Shown piece by piece: positions 1 to 9,233 of a DNA stretch of 64,000 nucleotides. A program made the translations under genes and the position numbers. This stretch comes from Caballeronia ptereochthonis. Lineage in GTDB: Bacteria; Pseudomonadota; Gammaproteobacteria; Burkholderiales; Burkholderiaceae. The DNA lies in assembly GCF_001545075.1 (NCBI RefSeq), contig NZ_FCOB02000031.1, positions 26,852-90,851 of the forward strand. Direction: 5' to 3'. How positions within the stretch are numbered: position 1 is the first letter of the stretch; every line of letters starts with the position of its first letter. Below the pieces are notes generated by a model. It was not told where the DNA came from. It saw only the letters and a list, made by a program, of their open reading frames with translations, and made no database searches.

Positions 1-2295
1 CATCGCCAGATAGTCCTCGTCGACGTTGTCGGTCGGAATGGCCGCTTGCGAGAAGCCGTACAGAAGATTGTTGGTGAGCACCTGAATCGGCGCCATCGGC
101 AGGAACGGCAGGATGATGCTCGCGCCGAGCACGCTGAACATGTTGCCGAAGTTCGAGCTCGCCCCCATCTTGATGTACTTGGTGATGTTGCCAAATACCT
201 TTCTGCCTTCAAGCACCCCCTCGTTGAGCACGGCGAGGCTCTTCTCGAGCAGGATGATGTCAGCCGATTCCTTGGCGATGTCGACTGCGCCGTCCACCGA
301 TACGCCCACGTCCGCCGCCTTCAGCGCGGGACCGTCATTGATGCCGTCGCCCAGAAAGCCGACCACATGCCCGCGCCGGCGCAACGCATCGATAATGGCC
401 GCTTTCTGCGCGGGCGAAACCTTGGCGAACACGCTCGCGCCTTCTGCGAGCGCCTCGAGCGCGTGCGGCGAGAGCGACTCGATGTCCCTGCCCAGCACGA
501 TGCGATCGGCCGCATGCCCCACCTCGTGGCAGATCTTGCGCGTGACGATATCGTTGTCGCCCGTGAGGATCTTCACCTGCACGCCGCTTGCCGCCAATGC
601 CGCGAGCGCGGCCGCGCAGGTTTCCTTGGGCGGATCGAGAAACGCGATATAGCCCAGCAGCGTCAGATCCTGCTCGTCGGCCGCACTATAAGGACGCGAC
701 TCTTCGGGCAAGCTCCTGCACGCGACCGCGACCACGCGAAAGCCGTCCGCGTTCAGCTCGGCAGTCGTGCGTTGCGCATCGGCGAAGTGACTTGCATCGA
801 GGGAACCTTCTTCGGCGTCGGTCGCATAGCGCGTGCAGACCGCGAACACCTCCTCCACCGCGCCCTTGCAGATGAGCAAGCGCTCGCCGTGCCCGCGTGA
901 CAGCACCACCGACATGCGCCGCCGCTCGAAATCGAACGGCATCTCGTCGATCTTCCGGTACTCGCCCGATATCCTCAGGCGCTCTTCCATTTCCACGTGC
1001 TGGAGCACCGCCACATCGAGCAGATTCTTCAGGCCCGACTGATGCAGGCTGTTGAGATAGGCGTACTCGAGCACGCGGCCGGACTCGTCGCCATGCACGT
1101 CGAGATGCCGCTTCAGGATGATGCGGTCCTGCGTGAGCGTGCCGGTCTTGTCGGTGCAGAGCACATCCATCGCGCCGAAATTCTGGATCGAGTCGAGACG
1201 CTTGACGATCACCCGCTTCTTCGCCATCTCGATCGCGCCCTTGGCGAGATTGACCGTCACGATCATGGGCAGCATTTCCGGCGTGAGTCCCACGGCGACC
1301 GCGACGGCGAAGAGCAATGCCTCGAACCAGTTTCCCTTCGTCAGACCGTTGATGAAGAACACGAGCGGAACCATCACCGCGATGAGGCCGATCATCATCC
1401 ACGTGAAGCGCGTGATGCCGCGGTCGAAGCTCGTCAGCACGCGCTGCGCCGCGATCATGCCCGCGACATGGCCGAACGCGGTGCGCGGCCCGGTGAGCGC
1501 CACCACGCCGCAGCCGATGCCGCTCAACACCGAAGTGCCCGTAAAGCAGATGTTCGAGAGATCGAATGGCGTTTGGGCGGCATCCGTGGCGGCATGCGCG
1601 AACTTCTCGACCGGCATCGATTCGCCGGTGAGCGCGGACTGGTTGACGAACAAGTCCTTCGCCGAGAGGAGCCTGAGATCCGCGGGCACCATGTCTCCCG
1701 CGGAAAGCAGCACGATGTCGCCGGGCACGACATCCTCGATCGGCACTTCGACGTGACCGGCCGCATCGGCATCTGCTGCGCCGGTGCGACGGCGTACGGT
1801 GGCGGTCGTGCGCACCATGCGGCGCAGTGCATCGGCTGCCTTGCTGGAGCGATGCTCCTGAAGGAAGCCGAGCCCGACGCTCAGCACCACCATGACGACG
1901 ATCACCGCGGCCGCGCGGCGGTCTCCGAGGTAGACCGAAACCGCCGCAAGCGACAGAAGAAGCCCGTTGAGCGGATTGACCGACCTGCCGACGAGTTCAC
2001 GCAGCGCGCCGTGCCGCCGCACGCGCGCGAGATCGTTCGGCCCGTGCAGCCGCAGTCTTTCCGCGGCTTCCTCGGGTTCGAGTCCCGCTGCCGCGCTCGA
2101 CAGTTTCGTGAGCGCCGCATCGGCATCGAGTTGCGAGAGTCCGTGCAGGATCTCGGGCGACTCGCCGAGCTGCGTCACCGCCGCCGCCGCGTGCAGTCGA
2201 TGCGCATCGTCGAAACGCCCGAGTGCCTGCCGGATATCGTGCATCGTCGTCGCGCGATGGATCACGCCGTCGTGGAGCCACGGCAAGCGTCGCAC
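1..2295 (-). CDS. mgtA: Magnesium-translocating P-type ATPase (3' part outside window)
   Basis: Inner-membrane P-type ATPase that imports Mg2+ using ATP. The reading frame shows the phosphorylation motif DKTGT, the TGES actuator motif and the hinge GDGINDGPAL, and near the window edge a stretch NITKYIKMGASSNFGNMFS typical of the MgtA/MgtB (P3B) class. About 765 codons are present; the family is near 900 residues, so the last membrane helices lie outside. The start is uncertain: GTG at 2295, or ATG at 2244, are the candidates. An FNR-type box lies just upstream (2313-2326), which would suggest oxygen control; if it acts at -41 the ATG at 2244 is the likelier start. It is the first member of the low-oxygen-type block of stress genes that follows. 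Confidence 0.9.
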   Translation of the reverse strand, partial: MRRLPWLHDGVIHRATTMHDIRQALGRFDDAHRLHAAAAVTQLGESPEILHGLSQLDADAALTKLSSAAAGLEPEEAAERLRLHGPNDLARVRRHGALRELVGRSVNPLNGLLLSLAAVSVYLGDRRAAAVIVVMVVLSVGLGFLQEHRSSKAADALRRMVRTTATVRRRTGAADADAAGHVEVPIEDVVPGDIVLLSAGDMVPADLRLLSAKDLFVNQSALTGESMPVEKFAHAATDAAQTPFDLSNICFTGTSVLSGIGCGVVALTGPRTAFGHVAGMIAAQRVLTSFDRGITRFTWMMIGLIAVMVPLVFFINGLTKGNWFEALLFAVAVAVGLTPEMLPMIVTVNLAKGAIEMAKKRVIVKRLDSIQNFGAMDVLCTDKTGTLTQDRIILKRHLDVHGDESGRVLEYAYLNSLHQSGLKNLLDVAVLQHVEMEERLRISGEYRKIDEMPFDFERRRMSVVLSRGHGERLLICKGAVEEVFAVCTRYATDAEEGSLDASHFADAQRTTAELNADGFRVVAVACRSLPEESRPYSAADEQDLTLLGYIAFLDPPKETCAAALAALAASGVQVKILTGDNDIVTRKICHEVGHAADRIVLGRDIESLSPHALEALAEGASVFAKVSPAQKAAIIDALRRRGHVVGFLGDGINDGPALKAADVGVSVDGAVDIAKESADIILLEKSLAVLNEGVLEGRKVFGNITKYIKMGASSNFGNMFSVLGASIILPFLPMAPIQVLTNNLLYGFSQAAIPTDNVDEDYLAM

Positions 2296-2312
2296 CGATC
2301 GGCGCGATGCGC

Positions 2313-2326
2313 TTGACGCACGTCAA
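2313..2326. promoter_or_regulatory. FNR-type box upstream of mgtA
   Basis: TTGACGCACGTCAA, a perfect inverted repeat TTGAC-N4-GTCAA. It lies 18 bases before the most upstream possible mgtA start. No good -10 is seen at the class II distance on the minus strand, so its role here is less sure than for the boxes near 5.3, 11.0 and 15.0 kb. Confidence 0.6.
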
Positions 2327-2360
2327 GCGAGGATCTCGCGAATCCCGATGAGCTTCGCAT

Positions 2361-2752
2361 TCAGCGCACGCCATGGAAGCCCGGCTTGCCGACCTGCTCG
2401 GGAAACTGCACCACCTTTCTGAAGCGCGCCGTGTCGAAGCCCAGCGCATCCAGCCTCGTCAGCATGGTCTGATAGGTCTCCTCGCTCATGCCGGGATGGC
2501 GCGAGAGTATCCACGCAAAATCCTTGTCGGGCGTTGCGCGCGCCGTGTACTCGTAATCCGGATCCACGTACACCGTGAGCACGATGAACTCGAACGGCCA
2601 CAACGGACGCACCCGCCACACGGAATTTTTCGCGCCGTGCTCGGGCTCGCGATGAACGTGCTGCCGCTCTCGGGCTGGTCGAAGCCGTGCTTGCGGCCGA
2701 CGACGGCATCCTCGATGCGGCCCTCCTCGACGTACGTTCGCCTGATTCGATC
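2361..2752 (-). pseudogene. Lipocalin-family remnant, frameshifted and 5'-truncated
   Basis: The last ~85 codons read cleanly as a bacterial lipocalin (Blc-like) C-terminus, with VYVDPDYEY, DFAWILSRHPGMSEETYQ and FDTARF. Upstream the matching sequence (EDAVVGRKHGFDQPES) continues in another frame, and the switch falls near 2650-2662. Before that homology is lost at a stop near 2752, so the normal signal peptide and N-terminal half are missing. Blc proteins are outer-membrane lipoproteins that bind lipids; this copy should not make one. Boxes of the FNR type precede it, so it once belonged to the oxygen-controlled set. Confidence 0.65.
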
Positions 2753-2785
2753 GCATCATCCTGCCGCCAGTGCGCCGCAAGCCGC

Positions 2786-2799
2786 TTGACGTGTATCAA
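2786..2799. promoter_or_regulatory. FNR-type box, lipocalin side
   Basis: TTGACGTGTATCAA (TTGAC-N4-ATCAA). It forms a pair with the box at 2839-2852 in the divergent gap between the lipocalin remnant and the small exported protein, the same two-box arrangement seen at 15.04/15.09 kb. This one is placed to serve the minus-strand remnant. Confidence 0.6.
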
Positions 2800-2838
2800 A
2801 CCCCTCGCAGCCCCGATTGCTGCGCGATGAGCGAAGTG

Positions 2839-2852
2839 TTGACCTGAGTCAA
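2839..2852. promoter_or_regulatory. FNR-type box upstream of small exported protein
   Basis: TTGACCTGAGTCAA, identical to the two boxes at 15.04 and 15.09 kb. Its centre is 62 bases before the ATG at 2908; a class II start site would fall near 2887, with CACAGT (2875-2880) as a weak -10. Confidence 0.7.
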
Positions 2853-2907
2853 GCGGCAGGCCCGGCCGTGCGCGCACAGTCGCGGTCATGCCTGAAGGAG
2901 AAAGCGG

Positions 2908-3357
2908 ATGACGCACACACTCACGCCATCGTTCGAACCCGCGCCGATGGCCCGGAGACCTGCGGAACGACGCCCGCAAGCGGCGCACATCCGGCGGCGC
3001 GACGCGGTTGCGGCCGTCGCAGCCATATCGATGGCGCTGGCGTTTTGGGCGCCGTCCGCCATGGCGCAGCCCGACGCATCCGACGCCCCGTCGGGGGAAC
3101 GTCGGATCGTCGCGCCCGCGACCACCGACCCTTTGGTAACGAGGCGCAACGCCACCGCGCAAGCCAATGCCGAGTATCGCGCTTCCAGACAGCTATCCAA
3201 AGACGAACGACGCGCCGCCGTTGCCGAGGCGAACGCGCGCTACAAGGAAGAAGTCGCCAACGCCCGCATCAACCGCAAGGCGGATCACGCGGCCGCCAGC
3301 ATCGCGCTCAAGGCAACTGAACTGGATCAGCCGTCCGCGCCGAACCGCTCACATTGA
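2908..3357 (+). CDS. Hypothetical exported alanine-rich protein
   Basis: 149 residues, not recognised. A basic N-terminus is followed by a hydrophobic stretch around residues 33-53 ending APSAMAQ, which looks like an export signal with a late start. The rest is Ala/Arg/Glu-rich and helical, with a repeated N-A-x-Y-x-x-E/S type pattern (ANAEYRAS, ANARYKEE), so an extended helix or coiled coil is likely. The ATG at 2908 has a good ribosome site (GAAGGAGAAAG). It follows an FNR-type box and is 5 bases ahead of the next gene, so probably co-transcribed with it. Confidence 0.7.
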   Translation: MTHTLTPSFEPAPMARRPAERRPQAAHIRRRDAVAAVAAISMALAFWAPSAMAQPDASDAPSGERRIVAPATTDPLVTRRNATAQANAEYRASRQLSKDERRAAVAEANARYKEEVANARINRKADHAAASIALKATELDQPSAPNRSH

Positions 3358-3362
3358 ACGTC

Positions 3363-4962
3363 ATGCCCGATACGCCGCGCAAGCGAGGCGGCCGGCATCA
3401 CTTGCGCGCCGTCGATGCGGCGATGCGCCGGCCCCGAACCTATCCTCACCCCGCCGGACGCATCGAGCGAATCGAGACGCACATCTCGCTCGTCTATCTG
3501 GCGGGCCGCTTCGCTTACAAGATCAAGAAGCCCGTCGACCTGGGGTTCCTGGACTTCTCCCGCGCCTCGGCGCGCCGCCGCGCATGCGAGGACGAATATC
3601 GTCTCAACCGCAGGCTCGCGCCGCGCATCTATCTGCGTGTCGTCTCCCTCGTGCGCCGCGGACGCGGTTTTTTGATCGGGCGCGCCGGCGATGCGGTCGA
3701 ATACGCGGTGATGATGCGCCGCTTCGACGGCAAGCGGATCCTTGCGGCGCTGCTGAAAGCCGGAGCGCTCGACGGCAGGATCCTCGAAAACACGGCGCGT
3801 TGCATTGCGAGCTTTCATCGGGCCACGCCGCACGCGCCACCCGATCGCCTCTATGGATCAGCTTCCTTGTTCGCCGGCCAGCTTCGCGCGGTGCTCGAAA
3901 GTCTGCACAGGGAAGCGCTGGGTGCCGTGTCCAACGACCTCACCACCTGGTGCGAAGCGGAACTTCGTCGGCTCGGCACGTTTTTCGATGCGCGACGCGC
4001 ACAAGGCTTCGTGCGTGAATGCCACGGCGATCTGCATCTGCAAAACATCGTTCTACAGGGTGCGAAGCCTGTGATCTTCGATTGCATCGAATTCGATGGG
4101 GCGTTGCGATGGATCGACGTCGTGAGCGACCTGGCCTCTCCTCGTCATGGATCTCGAGGCGCAAGGCTGCGACGCGCTGGCGGCACGCGCGTTGACTGCA
4201 TGGCTTCTCGCGACCGGCGATTACGCGGGCTTGCGGGCGTTGCGGCTCTATATCGTTTATCGGGCGCTCGTGCGAGCGCTGGTCGAGACATTGAAATCGC
4301 ACGATGCCGATGCGCGGCGCTATTTGGACCTGGCATCGCGAACGGCGCGCGGCTCGTCACCGTGCCTGCTGCTTTGTCATGGCTTCTCGGGCTCCGGAAA
4401 ATCTCGCGCGAGCGAGAGTCTCGCGCCGCTGATCGGCGCGGTGCGCCTCGTCAGTGATATCGAGCGCAAGCGCACGACGTCCTTCTCGCCGCCGGACTTC
4501 GAGCGGCTCCCCGGCGAGACGTACGACCCCGACAGCATCGACAGGCATTACGATCATCTGCTCACGCTGACCCGTCATGTGCTGGACGCAGGTTTGGCGA
4601 CTCTCGTCGACGCCACGTTTCTCAACCGCGTGCATCGCGAACGCTTCGTGCGGCTCGCGAGCGAGCTGGCCGTGCCCGTTCTCATACTGGACTTCCAGGC
4701 CCCGGACGCCACGTTGATCGCGCGCGTTGCGGCGCGTGCACGGTCTGCCCGTGCATTTTCGGATGCGGACGTGTCAGTGCTCGACTTGCAACGCCTGCAT
4801 GCCGAGCCCTTGAGCCGCGACGAACAAGGCATCACGGCGGCGATCCGCACGGACGTCGATCCCGCCATGTTCGATGACCGCGCGTACTGGCGCGAGCTGC
4901 TGGCGCGGCTGGATCGACTCCGCAGGCGAGCCGCTTGCCCGCCGCAGGCTGAACTCACCTAG
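3363..4962 (+). pseudogene. Phosphotransferase/AAA kinase fusion (COG2187-COG0645), frameshifted
   Basis: Two halves of one protein lie in different frames. The first half (3363 to about 4135) is an aminoglycoside-phosphotransferase-like domain with YKIKKPVDLGFLDFS, the catalytic-loop ECHGDLHLQNI and the metal site FDCIEFD. The second (about 4140-4962) is a P-loop kinase with GFSGSGKS. In relatives these are a single ~520-residue protein often found beside universal stress genes. At about 4134-4139 the text GCCTCTCCTCGTC carries one base too many compared with the expected Asp-Leu-Ala-Phe-Leu-Val reading. Either a real mutation or a base-call error. The second half could start at ATG 4147 on its own but has no good ribosome site. 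Confidence 0.75.
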
Positions 4963-5198
4963 ACATCGATCGTTCTCGAGGCGCGCAGCCGGATCCAGGT
5001 CATGCCTTCCGCCAACCCGGCGAGCACGGCTTCGCGCTCGTCGTCGAAGGTGCGAGCGTGCCTGAACCGGTGCACGAAACGCCCGCCCTCCACATCGCGC
5101 TGTTCCACGCCAATCGAGCATACGACGCCTTCCGGCGTTTGCTCCGTGTTGCAGGTGACGCTCCAGTCCGCGTCGTCCACTTGTCCCTTGAGAGACAT
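4959..5198 (-). CDS. Small conserved hypothetical protein
   Basis: 79 residues, function not known. No signal or membrane segment; a compact beta/alpha protein is suggested (DWSVTCNTEQ, ERDVEGGRF-like strands and a C-terminal helix). The ATG at 5198 has a strong ribosome site (GGAAGGGG). An FNR-type box at 5294-5307 with TAGAGT as -10 sits upstream, so it is very likely part of the oxygen-controlled set. Its 3' end overlaps the end of the convergent kinase pseudogene by four bases. Confidence 0.7.
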   Translation of the reverse strand: MSLKGQVDDADWSVTCNTEQTPEGVVCSIGVEQRDVEGGRFVHRFRHARTFDDEREAVLAGLAEGMTWIRLRASRTIDV

Positions 5199-5266
5199 GA
5201 CGATTCCCCTTCCACGATGAATGCATTGCTTGCAGCGCGTGATCCTGCAGAGCGCCGGCGATGTCG

Positions 5267-5307
5267 ACTCTACCGGCGGCGCTCCGTGCGGCTTTGAGCC
5301 AGGTCAA
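5267..5307 (-). promoter_or_regulatory. FNR-type promoter for the 79-residue protein
   Basis: The box read on the minus strand is TTGACCTGGCTCAA (5294-5307, one arm imperfect). A -10 TAGAGT lies at 5267-5272, which puts the predicted start site ~41 bases from the box centre, the class II FNR distance. Confidence 0.6.
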
Positions 5308-5340
5308 CGGATCGCGGCGCGGCTTTCGTCATGAAATCGC

Positions 5341-5381
5341 TTGATTTGAGTCAAGGGCGTTCGGCCGGACGTCCGTAGACT
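5341..5381 (+). promoter_or_regulatory. FNR-type promoter for universal stress protein
   Basis: TTGATTTGAGTCAA at 5341-5354 and -10 TAGACT at 5376-5381. The predicted start site near 5388 is ~41 bases from the box centre, as for class II FNR activation; the ATG is at 5438. Confidence 0.75.
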
Positions 5382-5437
5382 CGGTTCCCAGCAATGTCGA
5401 ATTGGACGTCGATTGCCGTCTCTTCGGAGGGTTCGCC

Positions 5438-5935
5438 ATGTACACCCGCATTCTCGCGCCGATCGACGGCAGCATTACCTCCTCGCACGCGTTCGACGAG
5501 GCCCTGAAAATCGCGCGTGCGAACGGCGCGATGCTCCAGCCGCTCTATGTCGTCGACCCGCAGCCCCTCGCGTACGACGCCACGGCCACCTTTTATCCCG
5601 ACATGCGCGACGCTCTTCTCGAAGAAGGCCGACGCCTGACGGCGCAAGCCGCCGAGCGCATGACGCAAGAAGGCGTGAAAGGCACACCGCGCGTGAGCGA
5701 AGTCGAGCTGACGGGCGACAACGTCGCTCAGCGCATCGAGACTTGCGCCGAGGATTTCGGCGCCGACCTCGTCGTCATGGGCACGCATGGGCGGCGCGGC
5801 TGGCGGCGCCTCGTGCTGGGCAGCGTCGCCGAGCGCTTCATGCGGCTGGCGCGCGTCCCGGTCATGCTCGTGCCGGGACGCGAAGCCGAGGCGCATGCAG
5901 AGCGTCAGGCGCAGACGGCGGAAGCAGCCGGTTGA
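5438..5935 (+). CDS. Universal stress protein, UspA family
   Basis: 165-residue cytoplasmic stress protein of the ATP-binding kind. It begins MYTRILAPIDGS and ends with the nucleotide motif G-2x-G-9x-G-S in MGTHGRRGWRRLVLGS. The ATG at 5438 is chosen because of the ribosome site CGGAGGG just before it; an upstream in-frame ATG at 5402 lacks one. It has its own FNR-type promoter. Such proteins in Burkholderia and Pseudomonas help survival without oxygen; that role is inferred here from the promoter and neighbours. Confidence 0.93.
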   Translation: MYTRILAPIDGSITSSHAFDEALKIARANGAMLQPLYVVDPQPLAYDATATFYPDMRDALLEEGRRLTAQAAERMTQEGVKGTPRVSEVELTGDNVAQRIETCAEDFGADLVVMGTHGRRGWRRLVLGSVAERFMRLARVPVMLVPGREAEAHAERQAQTAEAAG

Positions 5936-6140
5936 GCGCAGCACCCGTCTTGCGCATGGCTGCGTGCTCTGCGCAGGTCGCAGGTGTCGAATCGGCCTTC
6001 CCGGCCGCAGTCAGCGAAGGGCAGCGAACGCGGGGCGCTTGCGCGGCCCGGTGATCGGTGATAATTAATTCGACTCCCCTTACGTGCGGTCTGACCACGT
6101 GCATCCGCGGACGACCGACTGTCGTCCGCCAAAGGCCCAT

Positions 6141-7499
6141 ATGAGCAAAAATGAAGGCCGGCATCACGCGCCGACGAACGGTCCGTCCGCTCGGCGCGCC
6201 GTGTCGCACCAGGCGATCGCACAGGCGGTAGTCGCAGCGGCGGCGCTGTTCGGCGTGTGGTGGGCCGGACTTCAGCACCTGTTCTCCGTTTGCGCGCTCG
6301 GCGAAATCGAGCAATTCTGGCTATGGGCGGGCGCGGCGACGTCCGCCTTGCTGCTGGCTGCTCTGATCCTGCTTCTTTCCGCGCAGCGCGCCGCACGCGC
6401 CCTCGTCGATAGAACCACCCTTGGCCAGAAGCGGCTGGACGGCATCATCCGATCCACGACGGAAGCCATCATCACGGTCGATTCGACGCAGCGCATCGTG
6501 ATGTTCAACCCGATGGCCGAGAAGGTCTTCCGGTGCGCGGCGAGCGACGCGATCGGCGCACCGCTGTCGCGCCTGATTCCCGAACGCTATCGCGCCGGGC
6601 ACGAGCAGCAGGTCCGGCATTTCGAAAGAACGGGCGTATCGGATCGCCGGATGGGTGCGAGTCGCGTGTTGTACGGGCTGCGCGCGGATGGCGAGGAGTT
6701 TCCCCTCGAGGCATCGATATCGCAGACCGAAGATGACGACGGCAAGCTCCTCACGGTCATCCTGCGCGACGTGACCGAGCGCGTGAAAGCCGACGCGGAA
6801 CTCGAGCAGTCGCGCGAGGAATTGCGCGCGCTCTCCGCGAATCTCCAGCAAATGCGCGAGCAGGAAAAAAGCCGGATCGCGCGCGAATTGCATGATGATC
6901 TCGGACAGACGCTAAGCGCGCTCAAGATGGAAATATCCGCGCTCGAAACGCAGCTTGACGCGCAGACCGCGCTCGACGAAAGCATCGCCGCCCAGTTGCA
7001 GCGCATGCTTGGCCTGATCGACCGCAATATCGCGTCGCTCAGGCGCATCGCGGCGCATCAGCGGCCCGTCATGCTCGACGACCTCGGACTGCCCGCGGCC
7101 ATCGACTGGCTCGTCGACGATTTCGTTCAGCGCCACCGCATCGATGTCAGGCACGACCTCGATACCGGCGATCTCACGTTCAACGCGGACGCGGCGACGG
7201 CGGTTTTCCGCATCGTCGAGGAGGCGCTCACGAATATCGTGCGTCACGCGCATGCGAGCCGTGTCGATCTGTCGCTCAGCGCCGACGATGACAATTGCGT
7301 GCTGCGCGTGGGCGACGATGGAATCGGCGCCTCGGCCTTGCCGGCGGCGAGCGGGAAATCCTTCGGCTTGCTCGGCGTGCGCGAGCGGGCGAATGCGCTG
7401 GGCGGACGCGTCCTCATCGATTCGATGCCAGAAAACGGCTTCGTGCTGACCGTAGTCCTGCCGCGCGAGGCCGTGCGGGAAAAGGAATCGCAACCATGA
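6141..7499 (+). CDS. PAS-domain sensor histidine kinase, NarX/DegS class
   Basis: About 452 residues. Two hydrophobic segments near residues 28-50 and 65-85 anchor it in the inner membrane with almost no periplasmic part. A PAS domain follows (about 100-220, with IIRSTTEAIITVDS and the closing LRDVTERVK), then a HisKA_3 dimerisation domain with the phospho-acceptor in RELHDDLGQTLSALKMEI, and an HATPase domain (IVEEALTNIVRHAHA, GDDGIG, GLLGVRERA). The short helix pair suggests an internal or redox/ligand signal sensed by PAS. The stop overlaps the start of the response regulator (ATGA), so the two are translationally coupled. ATG 6141 is preferred over an upstream ATG because it follows AAAGG. 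Confidence 0.92.
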   Translation: MSKNEGRHHAPTNGPSARRAVSHQAIAQAVVAAAALFGVWWAGLQHLFSVCALGEIEQFWLWAGAATSALLLAALILLLSAQRAARALVDRTTLGQKRLDGIIRSTTEAIITVDSTQRIVMFNPMAEKVFRCAASDAIGAPLSRLIPERYRAGHEQQVRHFERTGVSDRRMGASRVLYGLRADGEEFPLEASISQTEDDDGKLLTVILRDVTERVKADAELEQSREELRALSANLQQMREQEKSRIARELHDDLGQTLSALKMEISALETQLDAQTALDESIAAQLQRMLGLIDRNIASLRRIAAHQRPVMLDDLGLPAAIDWLVDDFVQRHRIDVRHDLDTGDLTFNADAATAVFRIVEEALTNIVRHAHASRVDLSLSADDDNCVLRVGDDGIGASALPAASGKSFGLLGVRERANALGGRVLIDSMPENGFVLTVVLPREAVREKESQP

Positions 7500-8149
7500 C
7501 GACAAAAGTGCTGATCGCGGACGACCACACGCTCGTGCGCGACGGGCTGCGCCATATTCTCGCCAACGCGAGCGGGTTCGAGGTTGCCGGCGAAGCGAGC
7601 GATGCGCCGAGCACGCTCGCCCTCGCACGATCGACGCAGGCGCACGTGCTGGTGCTCGATCTGTCGATGCCGGGCCGCAGCGGCCTCGAGCTCCTCAAGC
7701 AGATCAAGGAAGAAAAGCCCGCGCTGCGCATCCTCGTGCTCACCATGCATGCGGAACAGCAATATGCCGCGCGGGCGTTCAAGGCAGGCGCGTCGGGCTA
7801 TCTCACCAAGGAAAGCGCGAGCGCGGAGCTCGTTTCCGCCGTCACCAAGGTGGCGGCGGGCGGCGCATACGTGAGCCTCGCGATGGCCGAGCGCTTCGCA
7901 CAGAGCCTGACCGAGCCCGCCGACGCGCTGCCGCATCAGCGCCTGTCGGACCGCGAGTTCGAAGTCTTCCGGCGGCTTTGCGCGGGCGAATCCATCAATC
8001 AGATCGGCGAGGCGCTGTGTGTGAGCGCGAAAACCATCAGCACCTACAAGGCGCGCATTCTCGAGAAGATGCAGATGCCGCACGAAGCGGCGCTCGTGCG
8101 TTACGCGGTCAAGCACAAGCTTTTTGACGACGAGAGCGACGACGTCTGA
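7496..8149 (+). CDS. Response regulator, NarL/FixJ family
   Basis: 217 residues. Receiver domain with the acidic pair in VLIADDHTLV, phospho-acceptor Asp55 in VLVLDLSMPG and the conserved Lys in GYLTKES, then a LuxR-type helix-turn-helix (LSDREFEVFRRLCAG, SINQIGEALCVSAKTIST). Partner of the kinase immediately upstream, with a four-base overlap. It probably controls part of this stress block, but no target is evident from the sequence alone. Confidence 0.93.
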   Translation: MTTKVLIADDHTLVRDGLRHILANASGFEVAGEASDAPSTLALARSTQAHVLVLDLSMPGRSGLELLKQIKEEKPALRILVLTMHAEQQYAARAFKAGASGYLTKESASAELVSAVTKVAAGGAYVSLAMAERFAQSLTEPADALPHQRLSDREFEVFRRLCAGESINQIGEALCVSAKTISTYKARILEKMQMPHEAALVRYAVKHKLFDDESDDV

Positions 8150-8333
8150 ACATGTCGTCTGTCAGGATTTCCCTACACGCCTTCCCAAACCCCTACCGAA
8201 CTTTCCACCACCGCCGATTTAATTTTGAGATAGCGCGGCCAATAATCGATGCATGGATTCATCCGCCGCGCATCGAGACTCCAGTCTTCTGATCTGGCTC
8301 GTACGCGAACCGAGGTTCGACAGGAGGCACAGC

Positions 8334-9122
8334 ATGGTTCCCGTAAGCGAAGGCAGATCCGTCATCCCGCAACCCGAAGCGCCGGCGCTGCGCCGCGCCT
8401 TTCAGATCGCGGATGTCTCCCGGACGGCCACGACGCGCAAGGACGCACGCTGCTCGACCTGTTCGATGCAGCGAGTCTGCATGCCGAGCGGTCTCTCGTC
8501 GGAGGAATACGAGCGGCTCGACGCGATCATCTGCGCGACCCGGACCGTGCGGCGCGGCGACACGCTCTATCGGTGCGGCGATGCGTTCCGGAGCCTGTAC
8601 GCCGTACGCAGCGGCTGCTTCAAGACCGTCGTCATGCATCGCGACGGGAACGAGCAGGTCACGGGCTTTCATCTGGCGGGCGACGCGCTCGGGCTCGACG
8701 GCGTGAGCGCGGACCACCATAGCTGCGATGCGATCGCACTCGAGGACAGCGTCGTCTGCGTCATCCCGTTCGATCTGCTCGAACTGCTGTGCCGCGAGGT
8801 CAAGACGATCCAGCACCACGTGCATCGCCTGATGAGCAGCGAGATCGTGCGCGAATCCAGGCTCATGATGCTGCTCGGTACGATGTCGGCAGAGCAACGC
8901 GTCGCTGCATTCCTGCTCAATATCTCGACGCGCATGAAGGCGCGCGGCTATTCGCCGGCGCAGTTCGTATTGCGGATGACGCGCGAGGAGATCGGAAGTT
9001 ACCTGGGCCTCAAGCTGGAAACGGTGAGCCGGATGTTCTCCAGGCTGCAGAAGGCCGGCGTGGTCGATGCGTGCGGCAAGGAAGTGCGGATTCTGGATCA
9101 GGAGGGGCTCGAGAGGGTGTGA
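8334..9122 (+). CDS. FNR-type oxygen-sensing transcription regulator
   Basis: 262-residue Crp/Fnr-family regulator with all features of a true oxygen sensor: Cys40-x2-Cys43-x5-Cys49 near the N-terminus and the fourth ligand Cys142 in LEDSVVCVIPF, matching the four [4Fe-4S] cysteines of E. coli FNR. The recognition helix region MTREEIGSYLGLKLETVSRM contains the Glu-x2-Ser-Arg set that reads TTGA half-sites. The ATG at 8334 is chosen because ACAGGAGG precedes it; an in-frame ATG at 8253 would add 27 residues without a ribosome site. It is the obvious candidate to act on the nine TTGA-type boxes scattered through 2.3-15.1 kb. Confidence 0.93.
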   Translation: MVPVSEGRSVIPQPEAPALRRAFQIADVSRTATTRKDARCSTCSMQRVCMPSGLSSEEYERLDAIICATRTVRRGDTLYRCGDAFRSLYAVRSGCFKTVVMHRDGNEQVTGFHLAGDALGLDGVSADHHSCDAIALEDSVVCVIPFDLLELLCREVKTIQHHVHRLMSSEIVRESRLMMLLGTMSAEQRVAAFLLNISTRMKARGYSPAQFVLRMTREEIGSYLGLKLETVSRMFSRLQKAGVVDACGKEVRILDQEGLERV

Positions 9123-9177
9123 GCGGCGAGTCAGGGAAAGACGGCCTGTCCCTCATATCGATCCCGCCGCATCCGAC

Positions 9178-9205
9178 CCGGGCGCGCCTTTAGGGGAGCG
9201 CCCGG
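9178..9205. terminator. GC-rich hairpin between convergent genes
   Basis: Eight-base stem CCGGGCGC/GCGCCCGG around a 12-base loop, in the gap between the ends of the FNR gene and the convergent DUF1488 gene. No T-run follows on either strand, so it is at best a weak terminator. Confidence 0.35.
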
Positions 9206-9233
9206 AAACGGCTGCCGTATTCGTCGGCCGGTC

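Noticed and set aside
997..2316. 439-codon plus-strand open frame opposite mgtA
   Set aside because: mgtA motifs on the minus strand are unambiguous; this is a shadow.
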